This document shows, piece after piece, positions 42,026 through 50,608 of a stretch of 64,000 nucleotides of DNA. The notes beneath the pieces are model-generated. The model saw only the letters and a list, made by a program, of their open reading frames with translations. It was not told where the DNA came from and searched no databases. The stretch comes from Spirochaetales bacterium (lineage in GTDB: Bacteria > Spirochaetota > Spirochaetia > DSM-2461). Each line of letters opens with the position of its first letter. The stretch's first letter is position 1. The position numbers were made by a program, and so were the translations under genes. The DNA lies in contig JAKSCK010000048.1 in NCBI GenBank assembly GCA_022360655.1, forward strand, positions 1-64,000. Reading direction: 5' to 3'.

Positions 42026-44482
42026 ATGAGTGAGGTTAGAGTTTTGAAGTTCAACACCGCACTATTTAAAGAGCGCGTTTCCTATTGGTTAGACCGAAGT
42101 ACGGGTGGTGACGTCAATGATGCAGATGAACGGCAGGTTTATGAAGCTGTATCACGAGGCATCATGGATTTAATCTGGGACCGTTGGCGGGATTGTGAAA
42201 AAGACATTGCAGACCGCAAACTCAAAAAAGCGTATTACCTTTCTGCTGAATTCCTGATGGGACGTGCCCTCGGAAATAACCTTGTCAATTTAGGATTTGG
42301 TGAGGGTGCTGTTGAAGCTCTCAAAGACATGGGCATTGATCTCAATTCTGCCGAAGATGCAGAACCCGATGCCGCCTTGGGTAATGGTGGCCTTGGTCGT
42401 TTAGCCGCCTGTTTCCTTGAATCACTCGCCTCTCTCGACCTCCCAGCCCGGGGATACGGGATCCGCTACCGTTATGGAATGTTCCGACAAAAAATCGTTG
42501 ATGGTTGCCAGATTGAAGAACCGGATGACTGGAACGCCAATCAGGATCCCTGGTCCGTACGCCGCGGAAATCGCCGAGTAACGGTTCGTTTTGGAGGTCA
42601 TGTCACAGCAAACTCTGATGGCAAGGGTGGTTATCAGTACCGCACAGAAAACACAGAAGATGTGATTGCCATCCCCTATGATATGCCCATCGTGGGCTGG
42701 GATACCGATACAGTCGGAACTCTTCGTCTTTGGGAAGCCGTCTCTGCCAAGGGCTTTGATTTGCAGCTCTTCAATGACATGGACTATGTCCGGGCCGTTG
42801 AAAATGAAAATCGGGCCAATGATCTCTCCCGCGTGCTCTACCCCAATGATAGTGGCCCCACAGGAAAGATCCTCCGGATTCGTCAGCAATATTTCTTCAG
42901 TTCCGCATCCCTTCAAGACATACTCCGGGAATACAAAGCCCACCACGGCACATCCCTCTCTGGTTTGCCCAAGGCCGCCGCCATCCAGCTCAATGATACT
43001 CACCCTGTCATTGCCATTCCTGAGCTGATGCGCCTGCTCATGGATGAGGAAGGCTTGGGCTGGGAAGAGGCCTGGGAGATTGTTTCCCAAACCTTTGCTT
43101 ACACAAACCATACCGTCCTGGCTGAGGCTCTGGAAAAATGGCCTGTGGATCTTTTCCGCACCGAATTCCCACGAATCTTCCAAATCATTGAGGAAATCAA
43201 CCGTCGCTTCATGGCCCAACTTATGGCCAACTTCCCCGGGAATCAGGAAAAACACCACCGCATGTCCATCCTTGCCGATGGAATGGTAAAAATGGCCCAT
43301 TTGGCCATTGTGGCTTCCTTCTCTGTGAATGGAGTGGCTGCCCTTCACACAGAAATTTTGAAGAATGATGTTCTGGCCGATTGGAATGCACTCTGGCCTC
43401 AGAAGTTCAACAACAAAACCAATGGTGTCACTCAACGTCGCTGGCTCCGCAAAGCCAATCCAGGACTCTCATCCCTGCTTGATGAATGCCTGGGTGCTGA
43501 GTGGACCCGGGATTTATCCAAGCTGCAAGAATTAAAGAGCCATGCTCAAGACAGCTCCTTCTTGAATAGACTGGAAACCATCAAACTGGAAAACAAGCAG
43601 CGGCTGGCAGACTATGTGAAGAAAACTCAGGGGATTGTTCTCAACCCAAACACCCTCTTTGATGTGCAAATCAAACGTCTTCATGAGTACAAACGCCAAC
43701 TCTTGAATGTTCTTTCCGTGATTCATGATTGGCAGTGCTTGCACAATGGAGAGGCTGTTTCTATGCCTCCAAGAACCGTGATTTTTGGGGCCAAAGCTGC
43801 CTCGGGATACCGACGTGCCAAACAAATCATTCATCTGATTCACCGTGTGGCTGATCTTGTGAATGCAGACCCTGCTGCAAAAGACAAACTCCAGGTGATT
43901 TTTGTCCCCGATTACCGAGTGAGTGCAGCAGAGATTCTCTTCCCTGCCGCAGAAATCTCCCAACAAATTTCCACCGCTGGTAAAGAAGCCTCCGGTACTG
44001 GCAACATGAAATTCATGATGAATGGAGCTGTCACCCTTGGAACCATGGATGGTGCCAATATTGAAATTGTTCGGGAGGCCGGTGCTGAAAATGCCTTTAT
44101 CTTTGGTATGAGTTCTGAGGAAGTGGATGCCCTTCGCAAGAGTGGCTTGTATGACCCACGAACCCTCCTGGATACCAATGCCCCCTTGAGACGGGCTTTG
44201 AGCACTTTGGTGGATGGTACATTCTCCACCAGTGGAGATTTCCGTGAGCTCTATGACTCTCTTGTCTATGGAACAGAAGGGAACAGCCCAGATCCCTACT
44301 TTGTTCTCCAAGACTTTGATTCATATCAACAAGCCAGAAATGCCGCAGGCCAGGCATGGGAGAACCGTCCCGAGTGGAATCGCATGGCTCTAAGCAACAT
44401 TGCCGGTAGTGGGCATTTCAGTTCAGACCGAACCATTGCTGAATATGCCCAGGAAATTTGGGACATCAATTCCCGCCACTAA
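42026..44482 (+). CDS. glgP: Glycogen/starch alpha-glucan phosphorylase
   Basis: 818 residues, full length. Releases glucose 1-phosphate from stored glycogen. The early block SAEFLMGRALGNNLVNLG, the glycine-rich AALGNGGLGRLAACFLESLASL, and the C-terminal EASGTGNMKFMMNGA with PLP-binding Lys662 are all present, as is the phosphate-binding IQLNDTHP region. The N-terminal allosteric extension of animal enzymes is absent. GGAGGGG precedes the ATG. Monocistronic with its own terminator; no other glycogen genes nearby. Confidence 0.97.
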   Translation: MSEVRVLKFNTALFKERVSYWLDRSTGGDVNDADERQVYEAVSRGIMDLIWDRWRDCEKDIADRKLKKAYYLSAEFLMGRALGNNLVNLGFGEGAVEALKDMGIDLNSAEDAEPDAALGNGGLGRLAACFLESLASLDLPARGYGIRYRYGMFRQKIVDGCQIEEPDDWNANQDPWSVRRGNRRVTVRFGGHVTANSDGKGGYQYRTENTEDVIAIPYDMPIVGWDTDTVGTLRLWEAVSAKGFDLQLFNDMDYVRAVENENRANDLSRVLYPNDSGPTGKILRIRQQYFFSSASLQDILREYKAHHGTSLSGLPKAAAIQLNDTHPVIAIPELMRLLMDEEGLGWEEAWEIVSQTFAYTNHTVLAEALEKWPVDLFRTEFPRIFQIIEEINRRFMAQLMANFPGNQEKHHRMSILADGMVKMAHLAIVASFSVNGVAALHTEILKNDVLADWNALWPQKFNNKTNGVTQRRWLRKANPGLSSLLDECLGAEWTRDLSKLQELKSHAQDSSFLNRLETIKLENKQRLADYVKKTQGIVLNPNTLFDVQIKRLHEYKRQLLNVLSVIHDWQCLHNGEAVSMPPRTVIFGAKAASGYRRAKQIIHLIHRVADLVNADPAAKDKLQVIFVPDYRVSAAEILFPAAEISQQISTAGKEASGTGNMKFMMNGAVTLGTMDGANIEIVREAGAENAFIFGMSSEEVDALRKSGLYDPRTLLDTNAPLRRALSTLVDGTFSTSGDFRELYDSLVYGTEGNSPDPYFVLQDFDSYQQARNAAGQAWENRPEWNRMALSNIAGSGHFSSDRTIAEYAQEIWDINSRH

Positions 44483-44494
44483 AGGAGATGATTG

Positions 44495-44519
44495 AACCAC
44501 CCCACTCATGGGGTGGTTT
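44495..44519 (+). terminator. Terminator after glgP
   Basis: AACCACCCC (44495-44503), loop ACTCAT, GGGGTGGTT (44510-44518). Perfect 9-bp stem but only a short T-tail. Confidence 0.7.
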
Positions 44520-44870
44520 ACCTCGCCTTCCCATTCCCTCTTTTTTCAAATGAAGCACGTTGTTGAAAAGTACTGTGCTTAAACATGGGATTGAGTGCAA
44601 TTCCATGCCCATAAACAGCGTAATTCTAATCCTTTCATTTCTAGAGGTATTTCATTTCCATAGAATGCTCTTAATGAAATTATTTCAGAACAGACAAACT
44701 GTCCCCTATAAATTGCCTAATCTTAATTCCTTACATTAATAAAAATTAAAAATAAATCATTGTATCCATGATCAAAAATTATGGATTTTTCATTGCCATA
44801 TGTGTTTTCAATTTGATGCTGTATTTTCAGACAACACTCAATGTTATCCCTCAGCTTGTCGATGAATAAG
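44520..44870. other. AT-rich intergenic stretch without a convincing gene
   Basis: About 350 bases of AT-rich DNA after glgP. A 65-codon minus-strand frame crosses it but has no ribosome site and its start lies in the hairpin that follows. I see no other gene or tRNA here. Confidence 0.5.
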
Positions 44871-44912
44871 TGAGTCAATTTCAAAAAAGTAATCTTTTTT
44901 AAAATTGACTCA
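44871..44912. repeat. 19-bp near-perfect inverted repeat
   Basis: TGAGTCAATTTCAAAAAAG (44871-44889), loop TAAT, and CTTTTTTAAAATTGACTCA (44894-44912): one mismatch in 19 pairs. It ends 32 bases before the next ATG, upstream of a gene on the plus strand. Could be an operator, a terminator, or the scar of a mobile element. Confidence 0.8.
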
Positions 44913-44944
44913 AGTAACACCCCCCAGGGAGAAAGGACGCCCCC

Positions 44945-45250
44945 ATGGTAGAAACTGTTGCCTTAGAAAAATCCACAAAGATCTACTGTGCAAACTGCAT
45001 CCATTGCAAATTGATTCGCACAAGAACCGAGGATGACCAATATGTTCTCCGTGTCCGTTGTGATGCCGGGAAATGGAAGAAAAAACTAGGTGAAGAGAAA
45101 TTTTATAAATACTTTACAGTCGCCCGTCGATCCCTAGAAACCTGTGATGCCTACACACCCATGGGAGAATCCAAGCCCTTCATGAAAGAACTTCGAAAAA
45201 CTCTACCCATAAAAGATGAGGTGTATCAGAACCCGGAACAGACTGCTTGA
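44945..45250 (+). CDS. Small Cys-containing protein
   Basis: 101 residues. AAGGA lies seven bases before the ATG. The N-terminal half has YCANCIHCKLIRT and a later VRCDAGKW and TCDAY, giving five or six Cys that could form a zinc ribbon or bind a cluster; the second half is charged and helical. No signal peptide. I do not recognise the family. The next lipoprotein gene follows after 49 bases. Confidence 0.7.
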   Translation: MVETVALEKSTKIYCANCIHCKLIRTRTEDDQYVLRVRCDAGKWKKKLGEEKFYKYFTVARRSLETCDAYTPMGESKPFMKELRKTLPIKDEVYQNPEQTA

Positions 45251-45299
45251 TCCCTCTGCCAACGGCGTTTACACTGGGCGCCGGAGGACCGGCTGTTCC

Positions 45300-45776
45300 A
45301 TGATCAAACGAAGCTATACCCTTCTCGCCCTACTCGCCACCATCCTTGTTTCCTGTTCGAGCATTCCCAAAGAAGCCGACACAGAATGGACACAAGAGAT
45401 GTTCTTCAAGAACGCTCAAGAGGCAATGGACGCCAATGACTATAAGGCGGCCCTCTATTACTACGGTGTTTTCCGTGTGCGCTACCCAGAAGACCAAACC
45501 CGAGGCATTGCTGCCGAATACGAACAGGCCTTCATCCGTTTCAAAATGCGTGACTATGATGCCGCAGAAAGTGGATACCGGGAGATTCTTCGCAAATATG
45601 AGGAAAGTCCCTATGCCGTGCTCTTTCATCCTCGATTCAAAGAGCTCAGCTCCATTGGTTTGAAAAGCATTGAAAAGAAACGAAAAGTCGAAAACACCAT
45701 CCTCTGGCGCCGCAATGAACGTCTTTGGGCCGAATCCCAAGGGGAAGTGCTCACAGACATCAATGCCGAGTACTAA
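45300..45776 (+). CDS. TPR lipoprotein, BamD-like
   Basis: 158 residues from the ATG at 45300; GGAGG is 12 bases upstream, longer than usual, and the frame upstream belongs to no clear start. Lipobox ILVSC. At least two TPR units: FFKNAQEAMDANDYKAALYYYGVFRVRYPEDQ and AEYEQAFIRFKMRDYDAAESGYREILRKY. The pattern lipoprotein plus N-terminal TPRs resembles BamD/YfiO but it is much shorter than the roughly 240 residues of BamD, so the outer-membrane assembly role is only a possibility. Confidence 0.78.
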   Translation: MIKRSYTLLALLATILVSCSSIPKEADTEWTQEMFFKNAQEAMDANDYKAALYYYGVFRVRYPEDQTRGIAAEYEQAFIRFKMRDYDAAESGYREILRKYEESPYAVLFHPRFKELSSIGLKSIEKKRKVENTILWRRNERLWAESQGEVLTDINAEY

Positions 45777-45784
45777 AGCCTCAC

Positions 45785-45817
45785 AAAAAAAAAGCCAGAC
45801 CTCCAAGGTCTGGCTTT
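45785..45817. terminator. Bidirectional terminator, TPR lipoprotein / VWA gene
   Basis: AAAGCCAGACCT, loop CCA, AGGTCTGGCTTT: a perfect 12-bp stem preceded by an A-run that supplies the minus-strand T-tract. Confidence 0.9.
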
Positions 45818-45848
45818 CACCCATTAAGCCCAAGCTCATGGGATGAAC

Positions 45849-46988
45849 TTATTTGCCTTCATTTCCTGGCAGACGGATGGGAATGATGCGCACCCCTAAG
45901 CGGGAGGCCTCTGATTCCACCATTTCCGGTGTAATGCTCCCACGCGGAACCTCATGAGCCGGAGCATCCCCCACCTGAATCACAATCCGCTCCGGAGCCT
46001 GCCATTCAAACTCAGTGAGGGCTGCAAAAACCCCCTCATCCACTGCTTCGGGTAAATCCCGTCCACCAGCCACCGTGATGCGGTTTAAACGACGCTGCAA
46101 CTCATCCAAGCTATCCGTGAATTCTTCCACTCGGGTGAGATACGCCTCTTTATAATCTCGATACAGCACCAATCCCACCCGGAACGATGCAAATCCCTCC
46201 ACCTGGCGACGAACCATGGGAACCAAGGATTCTCGCAAAAAACTCACATCATCTTTCATGCTGATGGTTGTATCCACCACCAGCACCACATCAATGTTGC
46301 CTTCACTCCGAGAGATGATGGAACGGATGCGTTCCACCAAATCCCCATCTTCCACCACCTCTTCCACCACCGGAGGCGGTGGTGGAGGCAGTTCATCAAA
46401 GGCCAGCACAAATGGATTATCCATCCAGGGCCCAGAGTAATCGGCATAGGGTTTTTCAAAGGTGCGTAAATTCAACCACGTCCCCTGATGAACCATCACC
46501 TGCCCCTCTCTACTCCAGGGATAGCCATAGGTAAGATTAAACGGGATACGAATATGAAAAGCTTCTCCCAGAAGTTCATCTGGTTCAGGTGTGGAATCAA
46601 GAAGGAAGTAGAGAGGACGTTCGGATTCTAAAAACTCACCATCCAGAATGCGCTTTTCATCCCCATTGATGGAGTTATAATCCCACGCCCTGAATGCAAA
46701 AGAATCCGTTTTTTTATCCGGGTCTGCAGAAGATTCTGTGATGAGCACAGACCCCAAACCCGGTTTGGCACGGAGATACAAATCAAAACCATCCTGATCC
46801 TCTCCAAGCACAACATAGGCATCCCCTTCACCTATACGAAGGGCATCCTCTACCGTGAGCCCCGCTTCCTGGGCCCCAGAGACAATGGGAAGAAGAAACA
46901 CCACGCCCAAACAGGCAATCGTCCAACAATCCCAATAACGACTCTTAGAATCAGATCTCTTGGCAACAGAATGATTTCGGCGGTACAT
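45849..46988 (-). CDS. Exported von Willebrand factor A domain protein
   Basis: 379 residues; ATG at 46988 preferred over the adjacent in-frame GTG. A signal-anchor lies near residues 22-42. Residues 45-200 are beta-rich and of unknown fold, followed by the linker PPPPPPVVEEVVEDGD. The VWA domain spans about 228-380 with the metal site DTTISMKDDVSF (DxTxSM) and later TVAGGRDLPEAVDEGV and VIQVGDAPAHE. VWA domains bind protein ligands through the metal. Transcribed alone from the minus strand. Confidence 0.85.
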   Translation of the reverse strand: MYRRNHSVAKRSDSKSRYWDCWTIACLGVVFLLPIVSGAQEAGLTVEDALRIGEGDAYVVLGEDQDGFDLYLRAKPGLGSVLITESSADPDKKTDSFAFRAWDYNSINGDEKRILDGEFLESERPLYFLLDSTPEPDELLGEAFHIRIPFNLTYGYPWSREGQVMVHQGTWLNLRTFEKPYADYSGPWMDNPFVLAFDELPPPPPPVVEEVVEDGDLVERIRSIISRSEGNIDVVLVVDTTISMKDDVSFLRESLVPMVRRQVEGFASFRVGLVLYRDYKEAYLTRVEEFTDSLDELQRRLNRITVAGGRDLPEAVDEGVFAALTEFEWQAPERIVIQVGDAPAHEVPRGSITPEMVESEASRLGVRIIPIRLPGNEGK

Positions 46989-47066
46989 CACCTTAGAATT
47001 ATCGGCCTCACCCTCCCCAATCCTAAGCTCAGAACATAGGTTCAGCGAAATTCCGCAAAGTGGAAA

Positions 47067-47234
47067 TCAGTGGCAGCCACAGCCTCCACCCGAACAACCA
47101 CAACCACCGCTTTTATCCTCATGAGAACCGCATCCACAGCCCCCACTCCCCTTTTGTGCATCCCGACGAAATTTCCATGCTGCCACAATCACCACAGCCA
47201 CAAGAAGTCCAAGAGCAAGTAAGATTCCCTGCAT
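47067..47234 (-). CDS. Small Cys-rich single-pass membrane protein (FeoB-associated type)
   Basis: 55 residues, below most ORF cutoffs. GAGGTG precedes the ATG. A membrane helix (ILLALGLLVAVVIVAAWKF) is followed by a basic stretch and a glycine/cysteine tail (GCGCGSHEDKSGGCGCS then GGGCGCH) with eight Cys. This is the plan of the FeoB-associated Cys-rich membrane proteins, but no feoA or feoB is in this window. Alternatively a metal-binding or sulfur-carrying peptide of other use. Plus-strand frames here are not credible. Confidence 0.8.
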   Translation of the reverse strand: MQGILLALGLLVAVVIVAAWKFRRDAQKGSGGCGCGSHEDKSGGCGCSGGGCGCH

Positions 47235-47340
47235 GATTCACCTCAAAGAAAAGAATAGCGCCCAAAAACGCTTCCCTCTTATACAGATATAGTCACACCT
47301 ATGTCAACAAGCCGCCACTAACACAAAGAAAAGGGGGATG

Positions 47341-47470
47341 CCCCGCCTCCGCGGGGCCCGGGCTTTCCGCTTTGAGTCCTCGCTCGCCATCCATGAGGCG
47401 CCTCACGGGCTCCGTCCCCTCCGCCCTTCACCACCTCAGGCTCCCTGCGGGCTCTCCACTTCAATCCCTA
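47341..47470 (-). repeat. GC-rich intergenic element with internal repeat
   Basis: Starts 28 bases after the stop of the minus-strand lipoprotein gene. Read on that strand it contains two copies of an AAGYGGARAGCCCG-like motif (plus-strand 47448-47468 and 47359-47380; 12 of 15 core positions agree) about 90 bases apart, a 12-bp palindrome TGAGGCGCCTCA (47394-47405) and a CCCCGC/GCGGGG hairpin (47341-47356). No gene fits. It may be a dispersed repeat or a structured RNA. Confidence 0.5.
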
Positions 47471-47497
47471 TCCCAGATTGCAAACAACGCTTCATTC

Positions 47498-48367
47498 TCA
47501 AGGGAGTGTAATTTTTTCTGAGATGGAAAGATGAGAAAAACGATACGGAGCTGTATGCTGCGCACCATCAAAGAGAACCACATGAATGTACTCAATGTCG
47601 CTTAATTCAATATCATCCAGAAAATTTTGCGCCGTCAGAGTGCACGTGTTGGTGCCTGTCCTATCAAAAATTCCACTTCCTCCATTCAGAAAAGGCTGAA
47701 TGGAATTCGTGTCAAAGTTCAGGAAAGAAGAAGAACTCGAAAGATACCGATCCTGATCGTCAAAGACATCAATCACTCCAGAATACACATTGTTGTCATT
47801 CACCCGAAAACGCACTTCTAGATTGGTATCATTGACCTGAGCCACCACGTCCGTGGCCCGTTGAAGGGCAGGAGTATAAGAAGAAGTAGGAATCTGACGA
47901 GAATCTTCTGTGTAGCAATAACGCTTCTCATTGGGAGCATCTTGTCCTGGTGCAGTTATTTCGATAGTGGCATAGTCTTTTGCCCCAGTTGAGGATGTCA
48001 CTTCAACATCCCATTTACCAAGATCCAATTGGTGGCCTAAGTTCTCCACCCACATCCGATTCGCTGTAAAAGTGCGCCTGGACGCATCAAACTCTTTTCG
48101 GATTTGGTCCTCGTCCCACTCCCAATATGATCCATTGGGTGCAGTGATTCGTATCTTGTACAAATCGTCAACCTGAAGATTTTTCTGATCAAAAAGAATC
48201 TCCATTGAAGTAAAGGCGGAAGCTGAAGAGAACAAACTGGGCCAATAGCTAAAGGGGATGTTCTCACACTTCCAGCGAACATCCTGTATGGAAACAGTCA
48301 CATCTGGTTTGAAGAAGCATCCACCCAACAAAAGGGACAACAAGAGAACACAATGCACTTTTTTCAT
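47498..48367 (-). CDS. Lipoprotein of unknown function
   Basis: 289 residues. Lipobox LLGGC at the end of a clear signal peptide. The mature chain is beta-rich (LYKIRITAPNGSYWEW, KWDVEVTSSTGAKDYATIEITAPG, NLEVRFRVNDNNVYSGVIDVFDD), as in surface or periplasmic Ig-like proteins, with three Cys that could form a disulfide. No named family recognised. Lies between the GC-rich element and the structured region downstream of glmS. Confidence 0.7.
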   Translation of the reverse strand: MKKVHCVLLLSLLLGGCFFKPDVTVSIQDVRWKCENIPFSYWPSLFSSASAFTSMEILFDQKNLQVDDLYKIRITAPNGSYWEWDEDQIRKEFDASRRTFTANRMWVENLGHQLDLGKWDVEVTSSTGAKDYATIEITAPGQDAPNEKRYCYTEDSRQIPTSSYTPALQRATDVVAQVNDTNLEVRFRVNDNNVYSGVIDVFDDQDRYLSSSSSFLNFDTNSIQPFLNGGSGIFDRTGTNTCTLTAQNFLDDIELSDIEYIHVVLFDGAQHTAPYRFSHLSISEKITLP

Positions 48368-48509
48368 AGAATACCTTTTCTATTTATTTCATTAAAATTG
48401 ATTGAACTCTTTCCTTTCAGGAACAGCTCAGAAATTATACACAGAAATACCCTCTTCTTATTCAAGAATCTTCATGAAATTGAAAGAGCTCCGATATTTT
48501 GTCAGGGAA

Positions 48510-48668
48510 CGGCGCGGGTGCCGGGACACCCAGTGGAAGGAAGGGACTGTCACATGTTCTGGGCTGTTTGCGGCAGGGATGGAAGAGGAAACCGCCCCCG
48601 GCTTGCCGGCGGCCCGGAGGTAGCCGGCAATGGAAGCCGGGGTGAGGCGGTTGGAACGAACAGCCCGG
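48510..48668. ncRNA. Candidate structured RNA element downstream of glmS
   Basis: A GC-rich run with nested pairing: 48559-48568 with 48659-48668, 48590-48596 with 48646-48652, 48597-48604 with 48634-48641, and 48605-48610 with 48623-48628, loop GGCCCGGAGGTA. A separate small hairpin GGGTG/CACCC lies at 48516-48531. It forms an extended rod with an asymmetric bulge. I could not match it to SRP RNA, RNase P RNA, tmRNA or a riboswitch. Strand is undetermined; it may be an RNA gene or part of the glmS 3' region. Confidence 0.4.
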
Positions 48669-48670
48669 TT

Positions 48671-48693
48671 GGGGCCTCCTGAAGGGAGGCCCC
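48671..48693 (-). terminator. GC hairpin near the end of glmS
   Basis: GGGGCCTCC, loop TGAAG-like, GGAGGCCCC: a 9-bp perfect stem 32 bases after the glmS stop on the minus strand. Lacks a clear U-tract. Confidence 0.55.
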
Positions 48694-48724
48694 AAGCCGC
48701 CCAAAGTCTGTTCTCAAAAAACGC

Positions 48725-50575
48725 TTATTCGACGGTGACGCTTTTGGCGAGGTTGCGGGGTTGGTCCACGTCTCGGCCCAGTTGGAGGGCGCAGTAGTAG
48801 GCGAAGAGCTGAAGGGGGAGCACCATGTGGAAGGGGGTGAATTCTTCATCACAGGGGGGGACGGTGATGACGTCATCGGCCACGGCGGCTACGGCTTGGT
48901 CGCCTTGGGTGCAGAGGGCAATGACGGGACCTTTGCGGGCTTTGATTTCCTTCATGTTGGAGATGACTTTGTCACGGAGGTGGTCGTCGGGAACAATGAA
49001 GAAGCTGGGGGTGCTGGGGTTGATGAGGGCAATGGGGCCATGCTTGATTTCGGCGGCGCTGTAGCCTTCTGCATGGATGTAGGCAATTTCTTTGAGTTTG
49101 AGGGCGCCTTCTAGGGCCACGGGGAAGTTGATGCCCCGGCCCAGGAACAGGAAGCTTTCAGCGCTGTGGTATTTCTGGGCTAAGGCCTCTAGGGCGGGGG
49201 CGTTTTGGAGGATTTGGGCCAGATTGCCAGGAAGGGCGCGGAGGCCGGAGATGAAGCGTTTGCCCTGGGGCCAGGCCATGTGGCGCATGCGGGCCATTTT
49301 GAGGGTGAACAGGTAGAGGGCGGCCAGTTGGCTGGTGAAGGCTTTGGTGGAGGCCACGGCAATTTCTGGGCCGGAATGGATGTAAACGCCGCCATCGGAT
49401 TCCCGGGGGATGGTGGAGCCCACCACGTTGCAGATGCCCAGCACGCGGCCGCCTTTGCGTTGAAGTTCTCGAAGGGCCATGAGAGTGTCTATGGTTTCAC
49501 CGGATTGGCTGATGGCCAGATAGAGGGTGCCTTCTTCCACAAGGGGATTGCGGTAGCGAAGTTCGGAGGCCAGTTCGGTGGTGCAGGGGATGCGGGCCAG
49601 GGACTCTAAGAGGTAGGCGGCCACACGTCCGGCATAGTAGCTGGTTCCAGCGGCCAATATGACGATGCGCTTGACGGCGAGGAGTTCCCGTTCGCTCATG
49701 TTCAGGCCACCAAGGACGGCGGCGGCCTGGGTGTCATCCAGACGGCCACTCATGGCCCGGGGGATGGAGTCCACTTGCTCGTAGATTTCTTTGAGCATGT
49801 AGTGGTCATAGCCATCCTTTTCCATTTCTTCTAATTCCCAGCTGATGCCTTCAATGCTCTTATCAATGGGGCGGTCTTTGAGATCGGTCACATGAAAGCC
49901 TTGAGGTGTGAGGCGCACCACTTCGCCATCTTCGCAGTACACCACTTGTTTGGTGTGGGCAATCATGGCACTCACATCGCTGGCAATGAACATTTCCCCT
50001 TCTCCCACGCCCAGAACCATGGGGGAGCCGTTGCGGGCTCCAATGATTTCATTGGGGTGCTGGGCATGCATCACCAGAAGGCCGTAGGTTCCTTGAATCA
50101 GGGAAACAGCGGCTTTGACGGCGGATTCTAGGTTTCCGGTGTAGAAGGATTCCACCAGATGGGCCACCACTTCGGAGTCTGTATCACTGACAAATTGATG
50201 GCCTTCTTTTTCCAGGCGTTCTTTGAGGGCCATGTAGTTTTCAATGATGCCATTGTGACAGATGGCAATTTCCCCGGTGCAGTCGAGGTGGGGATGGGCG
50301 TTGACATCGGTGACTCCGCCATGGGTGGCCCAACGGGTATGACCAATGCCCCAGAAGCCGGGAAGTTCTTGGGGGACGATGGATCGCAGGGCGGCAATTT
50401 TGCCCTCTTTTTTGTAGATGCTGAGGGTGGCTTCAGAGGAATGTGGTTCTCCAGAGTTTTGTTGCCCCACACTGATTCCGGATGAGTCGTAGCCCCGATA
50501 TTCCAGGCGTTTTAATCCGGAGAGGAGCATTTCTGAAGCGGCTTTTGGGCCGCAGTAACCAATAATTCCGCACAT
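48725..50575 (-). CDS. glmS: Glutamine-fructose-6-phosphate transaminase (isomerising)
   Basis: 616 residues, full length. Makes glucosamine 6-phosphate for peptidoglycan and lipopolysaccharide. The N-terminal glutaminase starts MCGIIGYCG, with Cys2 as nucleophile after Met removal; GHTRWATHGG and NGIIENY follow. Two SIS domains have VILAAGTSYYAG and FLGRGINFPVALEGALKLKEIAYIHAEGYSAAEIKHGPIALI, and the tail ends NLAKSVTVE. No glmS ribozyme is present: only 33 bases lie upstream before the divergent gene. AAGGACGAG precedes the ATG. Confidence 0.97.
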   Translation of the reverse strand: MCGIIGYCGPKAASEMLLSGLKRLEYRGYDSSGISVGQQNSGEPHSSEATLSIYKKEGKIAALRSIVPQELPGFWGIGHTRWATHGGVTDVNAHPHLDCTGEIAICHNGIIENYMALKERLEKEGHQFVSDTDSEVVAHLVESFYTGNLESAVKAAVSLIQGTYGLLVMHAQHPNEIIGARNGSPMVLGVGEGEMFIASDVSAMIAHTKQVVYCEDGEVVRLTPQGFHVTDLKDRPIDKSIEGISWELEEMEKDGYDHYMLKEIYEQVDSIPRAMSGRLDDTQAAAVLGGLNMSERELLAVKRIVILAAGTSYYAGRVAAYLLESLARIPCTTELASELRYRNPLVEEGTLYLAISQSGETIDTLMALRELQRKGGRVLGICNVVGSTIPRESDGGVYIHSGPEIAVASTKAFTSQLAALYLFTLKMARMRHMAWPQGKRFISGLRALPGNLAQILQNAPALEALAQKYHSAESFLFLGRGINFPVALEGALKLKEIAYIHAEGYSAAEIKHGPIALINPSTPSFFIVPDDHLRDKVISNMKEIKARKGPVIALCTQGDQAVAAVADDVITVPPCDEEFTPFHMVLPLQLFAYYCALQLGRDVDQPRNLAKSVTVE

Positions 50576-50608
50576 AAATCTCGTCCTTAGTGAAGCGGGA
50601 ATGCCGCG

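Noticed and set aside
44723-44920. 65-codon minus-strand frame downstream of glgP
   Set aside because: GTG start without a ribosome site, begins within the large hairpin, AT-rich low-complexity composition, no recognisable motif.
48550-48876. Long open frames on both strands across the GC-rich region and glmS end
   Set aside because: GC-rich sequence gives open frames by chance; the codons are Pro/Arg-repetitive and pairing suggests RNA or terminator structure instead.
48725-50608. glmS ribozyme or riboswitch upstream of glmS
   Set aside because: Only 33 bases separate glmS from the divergent gene, too little for the ribozyme, and no core sequence was seen.
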